From JAAYCI01 sp047972265 (GTDB lineage Bacteria > Bacillota > Clostridia > Oscillospirales > Ruminococcaceae): a DNA stretch of 10,429 nt. The notes under the pieces are model-generated. The model saw nothing but the letters and a program-made list of their open reading frames with translations. It had not been told where the DNA came from and made no database searches. Shown one piece after another: positions 1 to 8,000 of this stretch. The DNA is taken from the NCBI GenBank assembly GCA_047972265.1, contig JBKEAM010000054.1, forward strand, positions 1 through 10,429. Direction: 5' to 3'. A program made the position numbers and the translations under genes. Positions within the stretch are counted from its first letter, which is position 1. Every line of letters starts with the position of its first letter.

Positions 1-575
1 GCCTGCAAAACATCCCTAAGGTCATCCCATGTTTTGGGCATTTCCAGGCCAAGGTCATCCAGCCAGTCTTTACGGATCATAAACACACGGTCTGTGGTGT
101 CTTTGTTCCATATACGCGGTATGCCGTAAAGCTTATCTCCATTTTGTAAAGAGTATAGCATTGCATCATCGTAATGCATGTTTTTTTCTAAGTTGGGGTA
201 GTTGCCTATAACGTCGGTCATATCCAGCAAAAGGCCCTCGTTATACAATTGGTCGTACATTGTGTTTGTGTCGCCGGGGCCATCCGAGGGGAACATATCG
301 GGCACATTGCCTGCGCCCAGCTCTACACGCAGGTTCTCCTGGTATTGCCCCCAGGGGTAACTTGTAAAGTTAAACTTCAATCCAAACTTTTCTTCTACAT
401 AGGCTACCAAACGGTCCCCTGCGGGGAAATCCATATCGTGCGCCCAAACATTTACCTCTACAACCCCGTCTTTACTTACAGAGGCCGATGAACCATTGCC
501 CGCGCCGCAGGCACCAATGCTTACAGCCAATAAAACAACCAATAGTAAGCTAACAATTTGTTTCCACTTTTTCAT
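1..575 (-). CDS. ABC sugar-transporter substrate-binding lipoprotein, 3' end beyond window
   Basis: This gene reads leftward from an ATG at 575 and stays open to the left edge, giving 191 codons of a protein whose family is usually about 450-560 residues. An AAGGAGG ribosome binding site lies at 584-590, 8 nt before the start. The N-terminus is a lipoprotein signal: a short basic stretch (MKKWKQ), a Leu/Val-rich core, and the lipobox I-G-A-C with the lipidated cysteine at residue 23, followed by a Gly/Ser-rich linker. The mature part has typical extracellular solute-binding features, including VNVWAHD near residue 41, a GAGNVPDMF segment, and KLYGIPR and KTWDDL segments further on. It resembles the LipO/YtcQ type that partners LplB/YtcP permeases. 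It would sit on the outer face of the membrane and deliver an oligosaccharide to the permeases encoded just upstream. The ligand cannot be read from the sequence. The family call is firm; the protein is truncated only by the window. Confidence 0.93.
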   Translation of the reverse strand, partial: MKKWKQIVSLLLVVLLAVSIGACGAGNGSSASVSKDGVVEVNVWAHDMDFPAGDRLVAYVEEKFGLKFNFTSYPWGQYQENLRVELGAGNVPDMFPSDGPGDTNTMYDQLYNEGLLLDMTDVIGNYPNLEKNMHYDDAMLYSLQNGDKLYGIPRIWNKDTTDRVFMIRKDWLDDLGLEMPKTWDDLRDVLQ

Positions 576-600
576 TTGTATTTCCTCCTTTTAAAATTAG

Positions 601-627
601 TAAAAATTTGCTGCCGGTAAATTTTTG
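601..627 (-). other. AT stem-loop between permease 2 and the lipoprotein gene
   Basis: An 8-bp inverted repeat (AAAAATTT at 602-609 and AAATTTTT at 619-626) encloses a 9-nt loop. It lies directly after the permease stop codon and before the ribosome binding site of the lipoprotein gene. Its arms are all A and T, so it is weak as a terminator. Stem-loops at this position in sugar-transporter operons can stabilise or separately process the binding-protein message, but that role is inference here. Confidence 0.35.
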
Positions 628-1503
628 CTATTCTTTAATGGACCCCATCATTACTCCTTTCGCAAAATGTTTTTGTAAAAAGGGATATACCACCAATATA
701 GGAAATGTAACTGCTATAATTGCCGCCATTTTAAGGCTTTCGGTGTTTGTTTGTGAGTTGGATATAAGCGAAAAACTGTTTTTCATGGGGTTTTGTGTAC
801 CCACATGGATGATGTTGTAAAGTACCACCTGCAATACCTGGTTTTCGGGGCTTCGTATAAGGTAGAGGGGGTTAAAAAAGTCTCCCCATTTATATACAAG
901 GTAAAACAATGTAATGGTTGCAAGGGTTGGTTTTGCCATGGGTAGCATTATTCTGAACAATATCTTTATATCTCCGGCTCCATCCAGCCGGGCCGATTCC
1001 TCTATGCTTACCGGTATGCTTTGAAACTGCGTGCGCAAAATAATTAAATACACAACATCTACCAGCTCTACCAAAATAAGCGCCCATATTGTATCTGCAA
1101 GGTTATAGCCTTTCATTGTAATGTATACCGGCACAATACCCCCGCTAAACAGCATGGTTACAAAAAACATATACATAAATAGTTTTCTGCCTGCCAGCTG
1201 CTTGCGAGACAGCGCGTATGCCGCCATGGTTGTTACCAGTATAGAAAGCCCACTGCCCAAAATAGCGTATATCAGTGTGTTTTTAAGCGGGATAAGAAAT
1301 GCCTCTTGCTTAAAAAATATTTCGTACGCTTCAAACGTAAAGTTTTCGGGCCAAAGCTTAAAGGTCATTTTTACATAATCGTTATAGGGTGTTAGAGAAC
1401 CCACCAAAACGCTCCAAATTGGGTACAGGGTAACCAATGCAAAGCATATAAAAAACAAATAACACAATGCGGTAAATAAACTGTTTTTGCGCGTGCCTAC
1501 CAT
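628..1503 (-). CDS. carbohydrate ABC transporter permease, YtcP/LplC (MalG-like) type
   Basis: This is one of two membrane subunits of a CUT1-type sugar importer and has 291 residues, the usual family length. Hydrophobic segments fall near residues 10-36, 72-98, 108-130, 137-156, 190-206 and 258-277, fitting six membrane spans. The cytoplasmic EAA loop that contacts the ATPase is clear at residues 168-192: EES-A-R-LDGAGD, ending in I-x-L-P-x-x-x-P. The protein ends in the MGSIKE-type tail seen in this subfamily. The ATG at 1503 has an AGGAGGT ribosome binding site at about 1508-1515, which overlaps the stop codon of the upstream permease gene (1514-1516), so the two are probably translationally coupled. 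The lipoprotein gene follows 52 bp downstream. No ATPase gene is present; related systems use a shared MsmX-like ATPase encoded elsewhere (established for the family, inferred here). Confidence 0.94.
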   Translation of the reverse strand: MVGTRKNSLFTALCYLFFICFALVTLYPIWSVLVGSLTPYNDYVKMTFKLWPENFTFEAYEIFFKQEAFLIPLKNTLIYAILGSGLSILVTTMAAYALSRKQLAGRKLFMYMFFVTMLFSGGIVPVYITMKGYNLADTIWALILVELVDVVYLIILRTQFQSIPVSIEESARLDGAGDIKILFRIMLPMAKPTLATITLFYLVYKWGDFFNPLYLIRSPENQVLQVVLYNIIHVGTQNPMKNSFSLISNSQTNTESLKMAAIIAVTFPILVVYPFLQKHFAKGVMMGSIKE

Positions 1504-1513
1504 TCGTTACCTC

Positions 1514-2455
1514 CTAAAAAAGTGAGTCGTCCCCTACACGTTTAGAAAGAGCATTTGTAACCACCGTTAAAATAAGCGCTACCACCGAGTTAAACAGGTT
1601 TGCGGCCGTTGCAAAACCAAAGCGCCCAAATTCAATTCCTGTTCTAAACACATAGGTGCCTATAATATCCCCGGTAGAATAAACGTTGGGAGAGTACAGT
1701 GTCATAATTTGCTGCGTGTCCTGCTGCAAAATGGTGCCCACCGTTAAAATAAGCATAATGGTAATAATGGGGCGCAGCCCAGGCAGTGTTATGTGCCACA
1801 TCTGCCGCAGGCGGCCGCCGCCGTCTATAGCGCATGCTTCATACAGCTCTGGGTTAATAGCCGAAATAGCGGCGAAGTAAATAATAGAGCTCCAGCCAGA
1901 ATCTTTAATGATGGTGGTAATTACTACAATGGCCCTAAAAGAGCTTGCTTGCGTAAGAAAGCTCTGCGCCTCGCCGCCAAACAGCTTAATAATATTGTTA
2001 AGTGCGCCGCCGTTAACGCTAAGCACGTTCATTACAAGGCCTGCCATTACAATCCACGAGATAAAGCGGGGCAGGTAAATAATGGTTTGTATGGTATTTC
2101 TAAACCATTTTTGTCGTATTTCGTTTAACAAAATAGCTATGATAATGGGCACCGGAAAGTAAAACACCAGTTTATACAGCCCAATAATAATTGTGTTGCG
2201 CAGGGCGTTCCAAAAAGCGGGGTCTTCAAAAAGCTGTTTAAAATACAAAAGGCCAACCCAGTCTCCGCTAAAAAACCCGCCCGAAATGGTTTGCTTTTTA
2301 AACGCTAATACGATGCCGTACATGGGTACATATTTAAAAAGAACAAAAAACAACACCGCCGGCAGCAACAATAAATACAATTGCCAGGAATGCAGAATTT
2401 TTTTCAAAGTCCCTTTTCCCTTTTTCTTTTTTAGCAATACTGCACCATTCTTCAT
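1514..2455 (-). CDS. carbohydrate ABC transporter permease, LplB/YteP (MalF-like) type
   Basis: This is the first gene of the leftward import operon. It encodes a 313-residue inner-membrane permease that pairs with the following MalG-like subunit. A lysine-rich cytoplasmic N-terminus (KKKKGKG, residues 9-15) precedes the first membrane span at about 26-42, followed by the KYVPMYGIVLAFK segment typical of LplB proteins. Further spans lie near 86-110, 124-146, 173-197, 228-246 and 286-301. The EAA loop is at residues 206-228: EACAIDGGG, then ITLPGLRP. The last residue of the usual DGA is Gly, a mild variant. The ATG at 2455 has a GGAGGAG ribosome binding site at 2465-2471 with a 9-nt gap, and no alternative start is better placed. 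Its promoter must lie in the divergent region it shares with the RpiR-type regulator. The substrate is not deducible from the permease alone. Confidence 0.94.
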   Translation of the reverse strand: MKNGAVLLKKKKGKGTLKKILHSWQLYLLLLPAVLFFVLFKYVPMYGIVLAFKKQTISGGFFSGDWVGLLYFKQLFEDPAFWNALRNTIIIGLYKLVFYFPVPIIIAILLNEIRQKWFRNTIQTIIYLPRFISWIVMAGLVMNVLSVNGGALNNIIKLFGGEAQSFLTQASSFRAIVVITTIIKDSGWSSIIYFAAISAINPELYEACAIDGGGRLRQMWHITLPGLRPIITIMLILTVGTILQQDTQQIMTLYSPNVYSTGDIIGTYVFRTGIEFGRFGFATAANLFNSVVALILTVVTNALSKRVGDDSLF

Positions 2456-2524
2456 TCTCTATTTCTCCTCCATGTTAATAAAGGCCATTGTTTTATTTTT
2501 AAAAACGTATGGCTTACAGCAGAG

Positions 2525-2579
2525 GAACCTTTTGATAAAATACATTTGCCAATGTTTAAATTCACCCCTTCAAAGGTTC
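2525..2579 (-). other. inverted repeat in presumed import-operon leader
   Basis: GAACCTTT at 2525-2532 is repeated as AAAGGTTC at 2572-2579, giving an 8-bp perfect stem. The 39-nt loop contains a smaller hairpin (ACATT-TGCC-AATGT, 2542-2555). On the leftward transcript it would lie about 70-125 nt before the permease start. There is no U-run directly after it, so it is not an evident intrinsic terminator. Its function is unknown. Confidence 0.3.
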
Positions 2580-2752
2580 TTTTTAAATTGCTGCATCTGC
2601 TTTTGTTTTATCTGTAAAAATCTTTTAAATATCTATTTTCTCTTTAGGCCTGCGGTTGTTTTTGCTGGGCAAATACTTTGTCTCTGCAACAGCACTATAT
2701 CATCATCCCGTTATACAAACCATATCAATATATCTTTTTTTATTATTTTTTG

Positions 2753-2769
2753 TGATATAATTTATATCA
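2753..2769. promoter_or_regulatory. 17-bp perfect palindrome, candidate operator
   Basis: TGATATAA and TTATATCA flank a single central T, a perfect 8-1-8 palindrome. The half-site TATATCA recurs at 2696-2702, as CATATCA at 2721-2727, and in reverse as TGATATA at 2882-2888. The palindrome contains a TATAAT hexamer at 2756-2761. A symmetric site with one-base centre beside a dimeric RpiR-type regulator gene is a sensible candidate for its own operator (inference). Some chance symmetry is expected in DNA this AT-rich. Confidence 0.45.
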
Positions 2770-2823
2770 TTATAAATGTGTTATGTTTACTTTATCTATT
2801 AAATGTAGTATGTTTTTGTACGA

Positions 2824-2851
2824 TTTGCACTATAACCCCGCATTTTATAAT
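2824..2851 (+). promoter_or_regulatory. possible sigma-A promoter for the RpiR-type regulator
   Basis: A perfect -10 hexamer TATAAT at 2846-2851 is preceded by a 16-bp spacer and a weak -35, TTTGCA, at 2824-2829. It would start transcription about 60 bp before the regulator's start codon. The TGATATA half-site at 2882-2888 would fall just downstream, where a bound repressor could block it. Confidence 0.4.
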
Positions 2852-2917
2852 TTACAGCATACACAACAAAAAAAAGCATTATGATATATTTTAAAAAACT
2901 TAAAAGGGGGTACTGTT

Positions 2918-3865
2918 TTGGAGCACAAAATTGTACGCAGCAATTGTCTTTTGCGCATTAAGCAGATGCATGGTTCGCTGAAATCGGCCGAGAGAAGGTT
3001 GGCAGATTATATCCTCGAAAATCCCGATTTAGTTATATCGGATACACTTGAAAGCCTTGCTGCTAAAAGCGAAGTAAGCTATGCTACCGTAAACCGGTTT
3101 TACCGAAAACTGGGATACTCCAAATTTAGGCAGTTTAAAGATGGCCTTGTGTATGATGTAGTAAACAGCAGCGAAATAGGACATCTTGTGCAAAACTTAT
3201 CTTTTGGCGGGGGCACCGGGGTTGAAGAAACCTGCGAAAATGCATATAAGCTTGCTTTTCGCGTTTTAGACGACAGTTTTTCTATTTTAGATACCAACAT
3301 AGTGCAAGAAGTGGTAAATAAAATGATTTCTGCCCGCTCCATCTGCTTTATTGGGGCGGGGTACTCGGGTTTATGCGCCCGGTATGCCTACAGCCGTTTT
3401 TTTAGGCTGGGACTGCACTGCATTACAGACAGCGACTCTACCCTGTTTAAAATGCAGGTGTCTTTGCTATCTCCCGGTGATTTGCTGTTTGTCATCTCTT
3501 CTTCTGGCCGAACAGAAACAGTGGTAGAAGCCGCAAGGCTTGCCAAAAAAAACAATGTTACTGTTGTAGGGCTAAGTGATTTTGCCATATCCCCCCTTTC
3601 TAAAACTTCGGACTATAATTTGCATACCACCTCCCGCAATGCAAGCATGTTTTTGGATATTGATATGCCCCTTATAACCGGGCAAATTACAATTGTTGAC
3701 GTACTTTATATGTGCTGCACCATTGCCATGGGTAGCCAGGCAATTGATAACTATGAAAAAACCAGTTCTTCCGCAATGTCGGAAAAACTGGGCCATACAG
3801 ATACCGGTTCTTCTTCCGGCTCTGGCCGCAAAAAAGCGCCTTATAAAAAAGGTCTCCCCACATAA
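2918..3865 (+). CDS. RpiR/MurR-family transcriptional regulator (HTH + SIS domains)
   Basis: This 315-residue protein has the two-domain build of RpiR-family sugar-phosphate sensors. Residues 1-77 form the DNA-binding domain: L-x-x-AERRLADYIL, then SLAAKSEVSYATVNRFYRKLGYSKFRQFK-like spacing across residues 45-74. Residues about 128-270 form a SIS (phosphosugar isomerase) domain, with the phosphosugar-loop motifs GAGYSG at 146-151 and SSSGRTE at 194-200. Members bind a phosphorylated sugar and act as repressors or activators of catabolic genes. The start is TTG at 2918, with AAAAGGGGG 7 nt upstream; the frame is closed at 2882-2884 and offers no ATG, so TTG is the only workable start. The gene is divergent from the import operon, its likeliest target. 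An unusual Ser/Gly/Lys-rich tail follows the SIS domain (residues 282-315). The effector is unknown. Confidence 0.93.
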   Translation: MEHKIVRSNCLLRIKQMHGSLKSAERRLADYILENPDLVISDTLESLAAKSEVSYATVNRFYRKLGYSKFRQFKDGLVYDVVNSSEIGHLVQNLSFGGGTGVEETCENAYKLAFRVLDDSFSILDTNIVQEVVNKMISARSICFIGAGYSGLCARYAYSRFFRLGLHCITDSDSTLFKMQVSLLSPGDLLFVISSSGRTETVVEAARLAKKNNVTVVGLSDFAISPLSKTSDYNLHTTSRNASMFLDIDMPLITGQITIVDVLYMCCTIAMGSQAIDNYEKTSSSAMSEKLGHTDTGSSSGSGRKKAPYKKGLPT

Positions 3866-3896
3866 AAACCAATGCTTTTTTGCCTGCGTTGTTATA

Positions 3897-3935
3897 GTAA
3901 AAAAAGAAGCGCGCTTTTAAAGTGCGTTTCTTTTT
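3897..3935. terminator. bidirectional intrinsic terminator between convergent regulators
   Basis: The arms at 3903-3914 and 3922-3933 pair over 12 bp (two of them G-U on the rightward transcript) around the loop TTTTAAA. A T-run follows on the right (3931-3935) and an A-run precedes on the left (3899-3905), so the hairpin can end transcripts from both sides. It sits exactly between the stop codons of the RpiR- and AraC-type genes. Confidence 0.87.
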
Positions 3936-3964
3936 ATTGCCGCAAAATAACAGCGGTATACCTA

Positions 3965-4885
3965 TTATAGCTTAACGTATATCTCCTCTGTTTGTATATT
4001 ATCCAGTTCTTTTCTTATAAACTCTCCGGGAGATAGCCCCGTTAATGCCTTGCAGGATTTGTTAAAGGTATAAATAGAGCCAAAGCCAACTGTATCGGCT
4101 ATTTGCGAAAGGTTATACTGTTTTAGCCTTGCCAACTTAACGGCTGCATCCAGCCTTGTAAAGTTAATGTAGCGGCGCACTGTGGTGCCCAGTTCTTTTC
4201 TAAAAATTTGGGTAAGGTATTTAAGGGATATCCCCACTTCGTCACAAATTTCCATATTGTCTAATGCGCTGTTGTCGTAATTTCTGTGTATATATTCTAC
4301 CGTGGCATGTATATGCGCCCACGTTTTAGAGTAATAGGCGTTGTCTGCACGCAGGTTTTCTTCTTCAAAACATATGGCAAGCATATGGATACAAAGCGCT
4401 TTCATTCTAAGTGCTTTATCAATTGTAACGGCCTTTTTTGCTGACTTTTGATATTCTGAAAGCAGAGCCAAAAAGTCATTTTGAAAATTGACCATCCGTT
4501 TGGGCGTTAGCCTGCACACATAGGCTGTTCCTTCCAAAATTTCTTCCTCTTTGGGTAAAACGCAGTTTGCCAAAAATTCCTCAATGGATAGGGGGGCAAG
4601 GCTTTGGCTGCTTCTTGTGCTAAAAAAATCAAAGTGCAGGATAAACTGGCTTAGCTTTTCTCCCTCGCTAGAGCGAATTATGTGGCGGCAAAGGGGCGGG
4701 ATGATAATAATATCCCCCGGCACAAGACTGTACACTCTACCCTCTACAACAAAATCGGCCGTACCCTTTTCTACATAGGTTAAGCAATGGTCAAAATCCA
4801 TCCATTCGCCCGAAAGCGCCGCTGTTTGCATAATGCGAGCCCGCCGTATATAAGGCGAAATGCTCTCTATTTTTTTTGCGTCCAT
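3965..4885 (-). CDS. AraC-family transcriptional regulator with N-terminal cupin
   Basis: This 306-residue protein has the standard AraC/XylS sugar-regulator layout. The N-terminal half is a cupin-type sensor: YVEKGTADFVVEGR at about 37-50, then LVPGDIIIIPPLCRHI at 54-69, the usual beta-strand pattern with a terminal His. The C-terminal 100 residues carry two helix-turn-helix units, at about 208-230 (MEICDEVGISLKYLTQIFRK) and 258-280 (LSQIADTVGFGSIYTFNKSCK). The conserved GLSPGEFIR end of the domain is at 283-291. The ATG at 4885 has only a weak GGTGA ribosome binding site 5 nt upstream, suggesting low expression. It is divergent from the two-hydrolase operon, and direct repeats in the 135-bp gap sit where an AraC-type activator would bind. 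It most likely activates the hydrolase operon in response to an imported sugar. The target is inferred from position. Confidence 0.94.
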   Translation of the reverse strand: MDAKKIESISPYIRRARIMQTAALSGEWMDFDHCLTYVEKGTADFVVEGRVYSLVPGDIIIIPPLCRHIIRSSEGEKLSQFILHFDFFSTRSSQSLAPLSIEEFLANCVLPKEEEILEGTAYVCRLTPKRMVNFQNDFLALLSEYQKSAKKAVTIDKALRMKALCIHMLAICFEEENLRADNAYYSKTWAHIHATVEYIHRNYDNSALDNMEICDEVGISLKYLTQIFRKELGTTVRRYINFTRLDAAVKLARLKQYNLSQIADTVGFGSIYTFNKSCKALTGLSPGEFIRKELDNIQTEEIYVKL

Positions 4886-4896
4886 TTTTTCACCAT

Positions 4897-4908
4897 TTTG
4901 TATACAAA
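4897..4908. promoter_or_regulatory. 12-bp palindrome upstream of AraC-type gene
   Basis: TTTGTATACAAA is a perfect palindrome 11 bp before the AraC-type start codon, within its leader or promoter. It could be a regulator site or chance in AT-rich DNA. AraC proteins usually bind direct rather than inverted repeats, so it is not an obvious self-operator. Confidence 0.25.
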
Positions 4909-4928
4909 TTTCAAAAATCTAACTTTTG

Positions 4929-4957
4929 GGTAAAAACAGCGTAACACAGGTAAAGAC
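4929..4957 (+). promoter_or_regulatory. direct-repeat operator candidate for the AraC-type regulator
   Basis: GGTAAAAAC (4929-4937) and GGTAAAGAC (4949-4957) are direct repeats 20 bp apart, about two helical turns. This matches the geometry of AraC-family binding sites. The second copy covers the -35 position of the hydrolase promoter, the arrangement of a class II activator site. The repeats are seen directly; their role is inference. Confidence 0.5.
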
Positions 4958-4981
4958 GAAACACAACCCACCGCCTATACT
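4953..4981 (+). promoter_or_regulatory. probable activator-dependent promoter of the hydrolase operon
   Basis: A good -10 hexamer TATACT at 4976-4981 follows by 17 bp a poor -35 (AAGACG, 4953-4958) that overlaps the downstream GGTAAAGAC repeat. A strong -10 with a degenerate -35 under an activator site is typical of AraC-activated promoters. Transcription would start about 30 bp before the GH2 start codon. Confidence 0.45.
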
Positions 4982-5020
4982 GAGGGTAACATAACATTCC
5001 ATGTAAAGGTGGTAAATTAA

Positions 5021-8000
5021 ATGAGCAACCAAACAATTCTTTTAAACGGAACTGACTGGCAAATTTGCAAAGGAGAGGCAAAATCAAACGCCCTTCCCCT
5101 ATCTGTACCCGGCAATACTTGGATTGACGCTACCGTACCCGGCAATATACAGGCCGATATTGAGCGTGCCAAATTTATAAAACCCATTTGGTACGGCCCG
5201 CGGGACGATTATATGACAGCCCTGTGCCTGTCGGACTGGTGGTATAGAAAAACATTTTTTGCCAAGAATGACTGGGCACAAAAAAGAATCTCGCTGTTTT
5301 TTGGCGGGGTAGATTTTGCCTGCGAAATTTTTATAAACGGCACCCCTGTTTACAAAAACGAGGGTACCTTTAAACAGTTTTGGGTGGATATAAGCAACCA
5401 TGTGCGTTTGGCCGAAGAAAACGAATTACAGGTAAAAATAGATGCCATGCCGCCAGAATTATTGGAATGGATTGTAGACTCTGACGGTAAGATGAGTGCC
5501 GAAGGGGAAGAAAAGTTTTTTGTATTTGCCAACAATAAAATACGGCAAACGCTTAAAGGGCTAAAAAGCCCCGGCAACTGCAGTTACGATTGGGGCACTA
5601 ATATTTACACCCTTGGTATATGGAAGGATGTAGCCCTGCATGTAACCGGCACCGTAAGGGCCGATTGTATACAAGCCCGCGGCCTTTTAAACAGCGATTA
5701 TTCTGCCGGAACCGCCTCTGTTACCCTAGAGCTGGATTGCAGCGACGAGGCAGAAATAAATGTAGATATTACCCTTACCGGCAAGGAAGGTGCAAAAACC
5801 ATTGCCGCCCCCTTTACTGTTACAAAAGGCAAAAACAAAGTTACACTGGATATCCCGGTAGAAAACCCAAACCTATGGTGGCCCACCGGGTATGGTGAAC
5901 CGGCGCTGTATACCGTTGACGCTGCTGTTTCTTGCGGCGGCGGCATTAGTTGCAATGCGCATGCCCGCTTTGGGTTTAGAGATGTGCAATGGGAGCCTAC
6001 CGAGGGCGCCCCCGCCGGCATGAAAAACAAATTTGGCCTTGTTATAAACGGGCAGCGGGTGCGCACGTTGGGTTCTTGTTTTACCTCGCCCGATTTGCTG
6101 CCCGGACGCCTTGGTAGCCGCGGCACACATTATTTGGATATGGCAAAAGCCTGTAACATGAACACCTTTAGGCAGCACGGCGCACAGGTAATTATGCCTG
6201 CCGAGTTTTACGACGCCGCCGACGAAGCAGGTATTATGATTTTGCTGGATTTCCCCATAGGCAACTGCATGCCCGAAACCGACGATGTCTTTTTAAAAAA
6301 GCTAAAAGAAACCATTACCAGCATTGTTAAAGAAACCCGCAACCATCCCTGTATACTAGAATGGTCTGGCGGAAACGAGCTGGACATTTACTTTAATGTT
6401 GCCGCCGATGATACCGGTGTGCGTGTTATTGAGGCCGCCGTTTTGGCCGAGGATGATACCCGCACCTTCCGCGATACCTGCCCCATCGAGGGTTCTCGCC
6501 ATGCACCGTGGGACTACAACGCAGACCTGCACTACGATTATTACAACTCCGACTTAAAAGACAACAAGGGCATTATTCCCCTTATGCGGTATGGAGAGTT
6601 TGGCTGTCAAACCCCCTCTAACCTAGAGGTATGGCAAAGAGATTTCCCGCTGGATTCTCAATGGCCGCTAGACCCCGAGAACCCAACTCAGTACCGCAAA
6701 AACGCCCTAAACGCCGTTTTTGACCATGACTATTGGCTGCGCCCCGCTGTAATAGAACGGTTTTTTGGCCCCTTAGATAACCTAGAGATGGTAATAAAGG
6801 GTGGCCAGTATCTGGGGGCCGAGGGCCTGCGGTACGCAATGGATGCACTGCGGGCAATGGGCAAGCGCCTAGGCGGTTTTTCTTCTTGGGATTATAACGA
6901 GCCCTGGCCCAATGGCGCAGGCAGCTTTTTGGTAGATTACGACGGCCGCCCCGTAATGATGTACCATTTTGTAAAAGAAGCCCTAACCCCCGTAACATTG
7001 CAGCTAAAATACGACCAAGTGTTTTACTCAATGTACCGCGATACCTTTGCCACCATTCGCATTGTAAGCGATGCACCCAATAGGCAAGAGGACCTTAGCT
7101 GGACCTATACCGGGCGCGACCGCGAGGGCAATGTGTACGAGCATAATGCCGGAACCATCTCTATCAATCCACTGGAAGTAATAGAACTGGGGCAGATAAA
7201 AATTACCCCGCCCTTTAAAATGGCCGCAGGCCCTGTTTTGGGCGAGCTTATTTTAAAAGACAGCAGCGGCACCATTATTGCCCAAAGGGTACATTTGTTC
7301 TGTGCCGAGGGGGCACAATATCCCCTGCGCTCTTTGCTTACACAAAACAAGGTAAACAACTACCCCTTCGACATCCCCTATGTTACCACCGGCCTTGCGG
7401 GGCGTGAGGTTGCAAAAACCACCCTTGCAGTACAGCAATGCCGCTCTTACGAGGATGATATTTTTGAATACATGGATGTTACCCTGCAAAACACCGGCAG
7501 TATGACAGCCCTGTTTATAGAGCTGCACCCCCTGCTTTGCTACCGTACCGATTTGATTATACCCGACAACTTTATCTCTATACCGCCAAGCGAAGAACGC
7601 ACCATTACCATAAAGGCACGCAAAAACTCTGTGTTGCCCCTGCCTGCACCCGAAACGCTGCCCCAAACAGGCTTTACCGTAAGCTGCTTTAACGCACCAG
7701 AGCTAACCATAGCCCCAGACGAAAGTGTGCTTTTGCACATGGGCCGCCGCAACAAACTTTGCCGCGGTTATAAAGGGTACGAAGAAAAAGAGGGCTATGT
7801 AACAGAGGTAACTGCCACAAACGGCGTAATAAGCACCGCCGAAGTAAGCTATATATCAAGAGACAAGGCCAACTTCTCTTTTACTACCAACACCCAAAAC
7901 CCCGCTACCCTATACCTGCACTTGGCCGATAATGCAAAACAGGGCTGCCGCATACGAGTATTGCTAAACGGCAGCGCCATTGCAGAAGAAACTTTGTGCG

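Larger units (their letters stand above)
2456..2917. promoter_or_regulatory. divergent control region between import operon and RpiR-type regulator
   Basis: These 462 bp contain no convincing gene; a long rightward reading frame crosses it only because it is antisense to the permease. The DNA is very AT-rich. It holds a 17-bp perfect palindrome at 2753-2769, several copies of TATATCA or its complement, a possible rightward promoter at 2824-2851, and an inverted repeat in the presumed leader of the import operon (2525-2579). I could not find a good leftward sigma-A promoter or a catabolite-repression (cre) site. The long leader implied for the import operon leaves room for RNA-level control. 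Confidence 0.6.

Noticed and set aside
249..491. 80-residue rightward open frame
   Set aside because: It is antisense to the solute-binding lipoprotein gene, which has a lipobox and a strong ribosome binding site; this frame has neither recognisable motifs nor a good start context.
2193..2894. 233-residue rightward open frame across the permease start and control region
   Set aside because: Its first part is antisense to the first permease, and the rest is a Phe/Ile/Cys-rich translation of AT-rich non-coding DNA with no ribosome binding site.
2456..2917. Catabolite-repression (cre) site in the divergent region
   Set aside because: I looked for the TGWAANCGNTNWCA pattern and found nothing close enough to report.
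5698..6178. Leftward open frames of 142 and 101 residues inside the GH2 gene
   Set aside because: They are opposite a continuous GH2 reading frame with conserved motifs and show low-complexity composition without a start context.
6618..7076. 152-residue leftward open frame
   Set aside because: Shadow of the GH2 barrel region: Arg/Leu/Gly-rich, no ribosome binding site and no operon logic.
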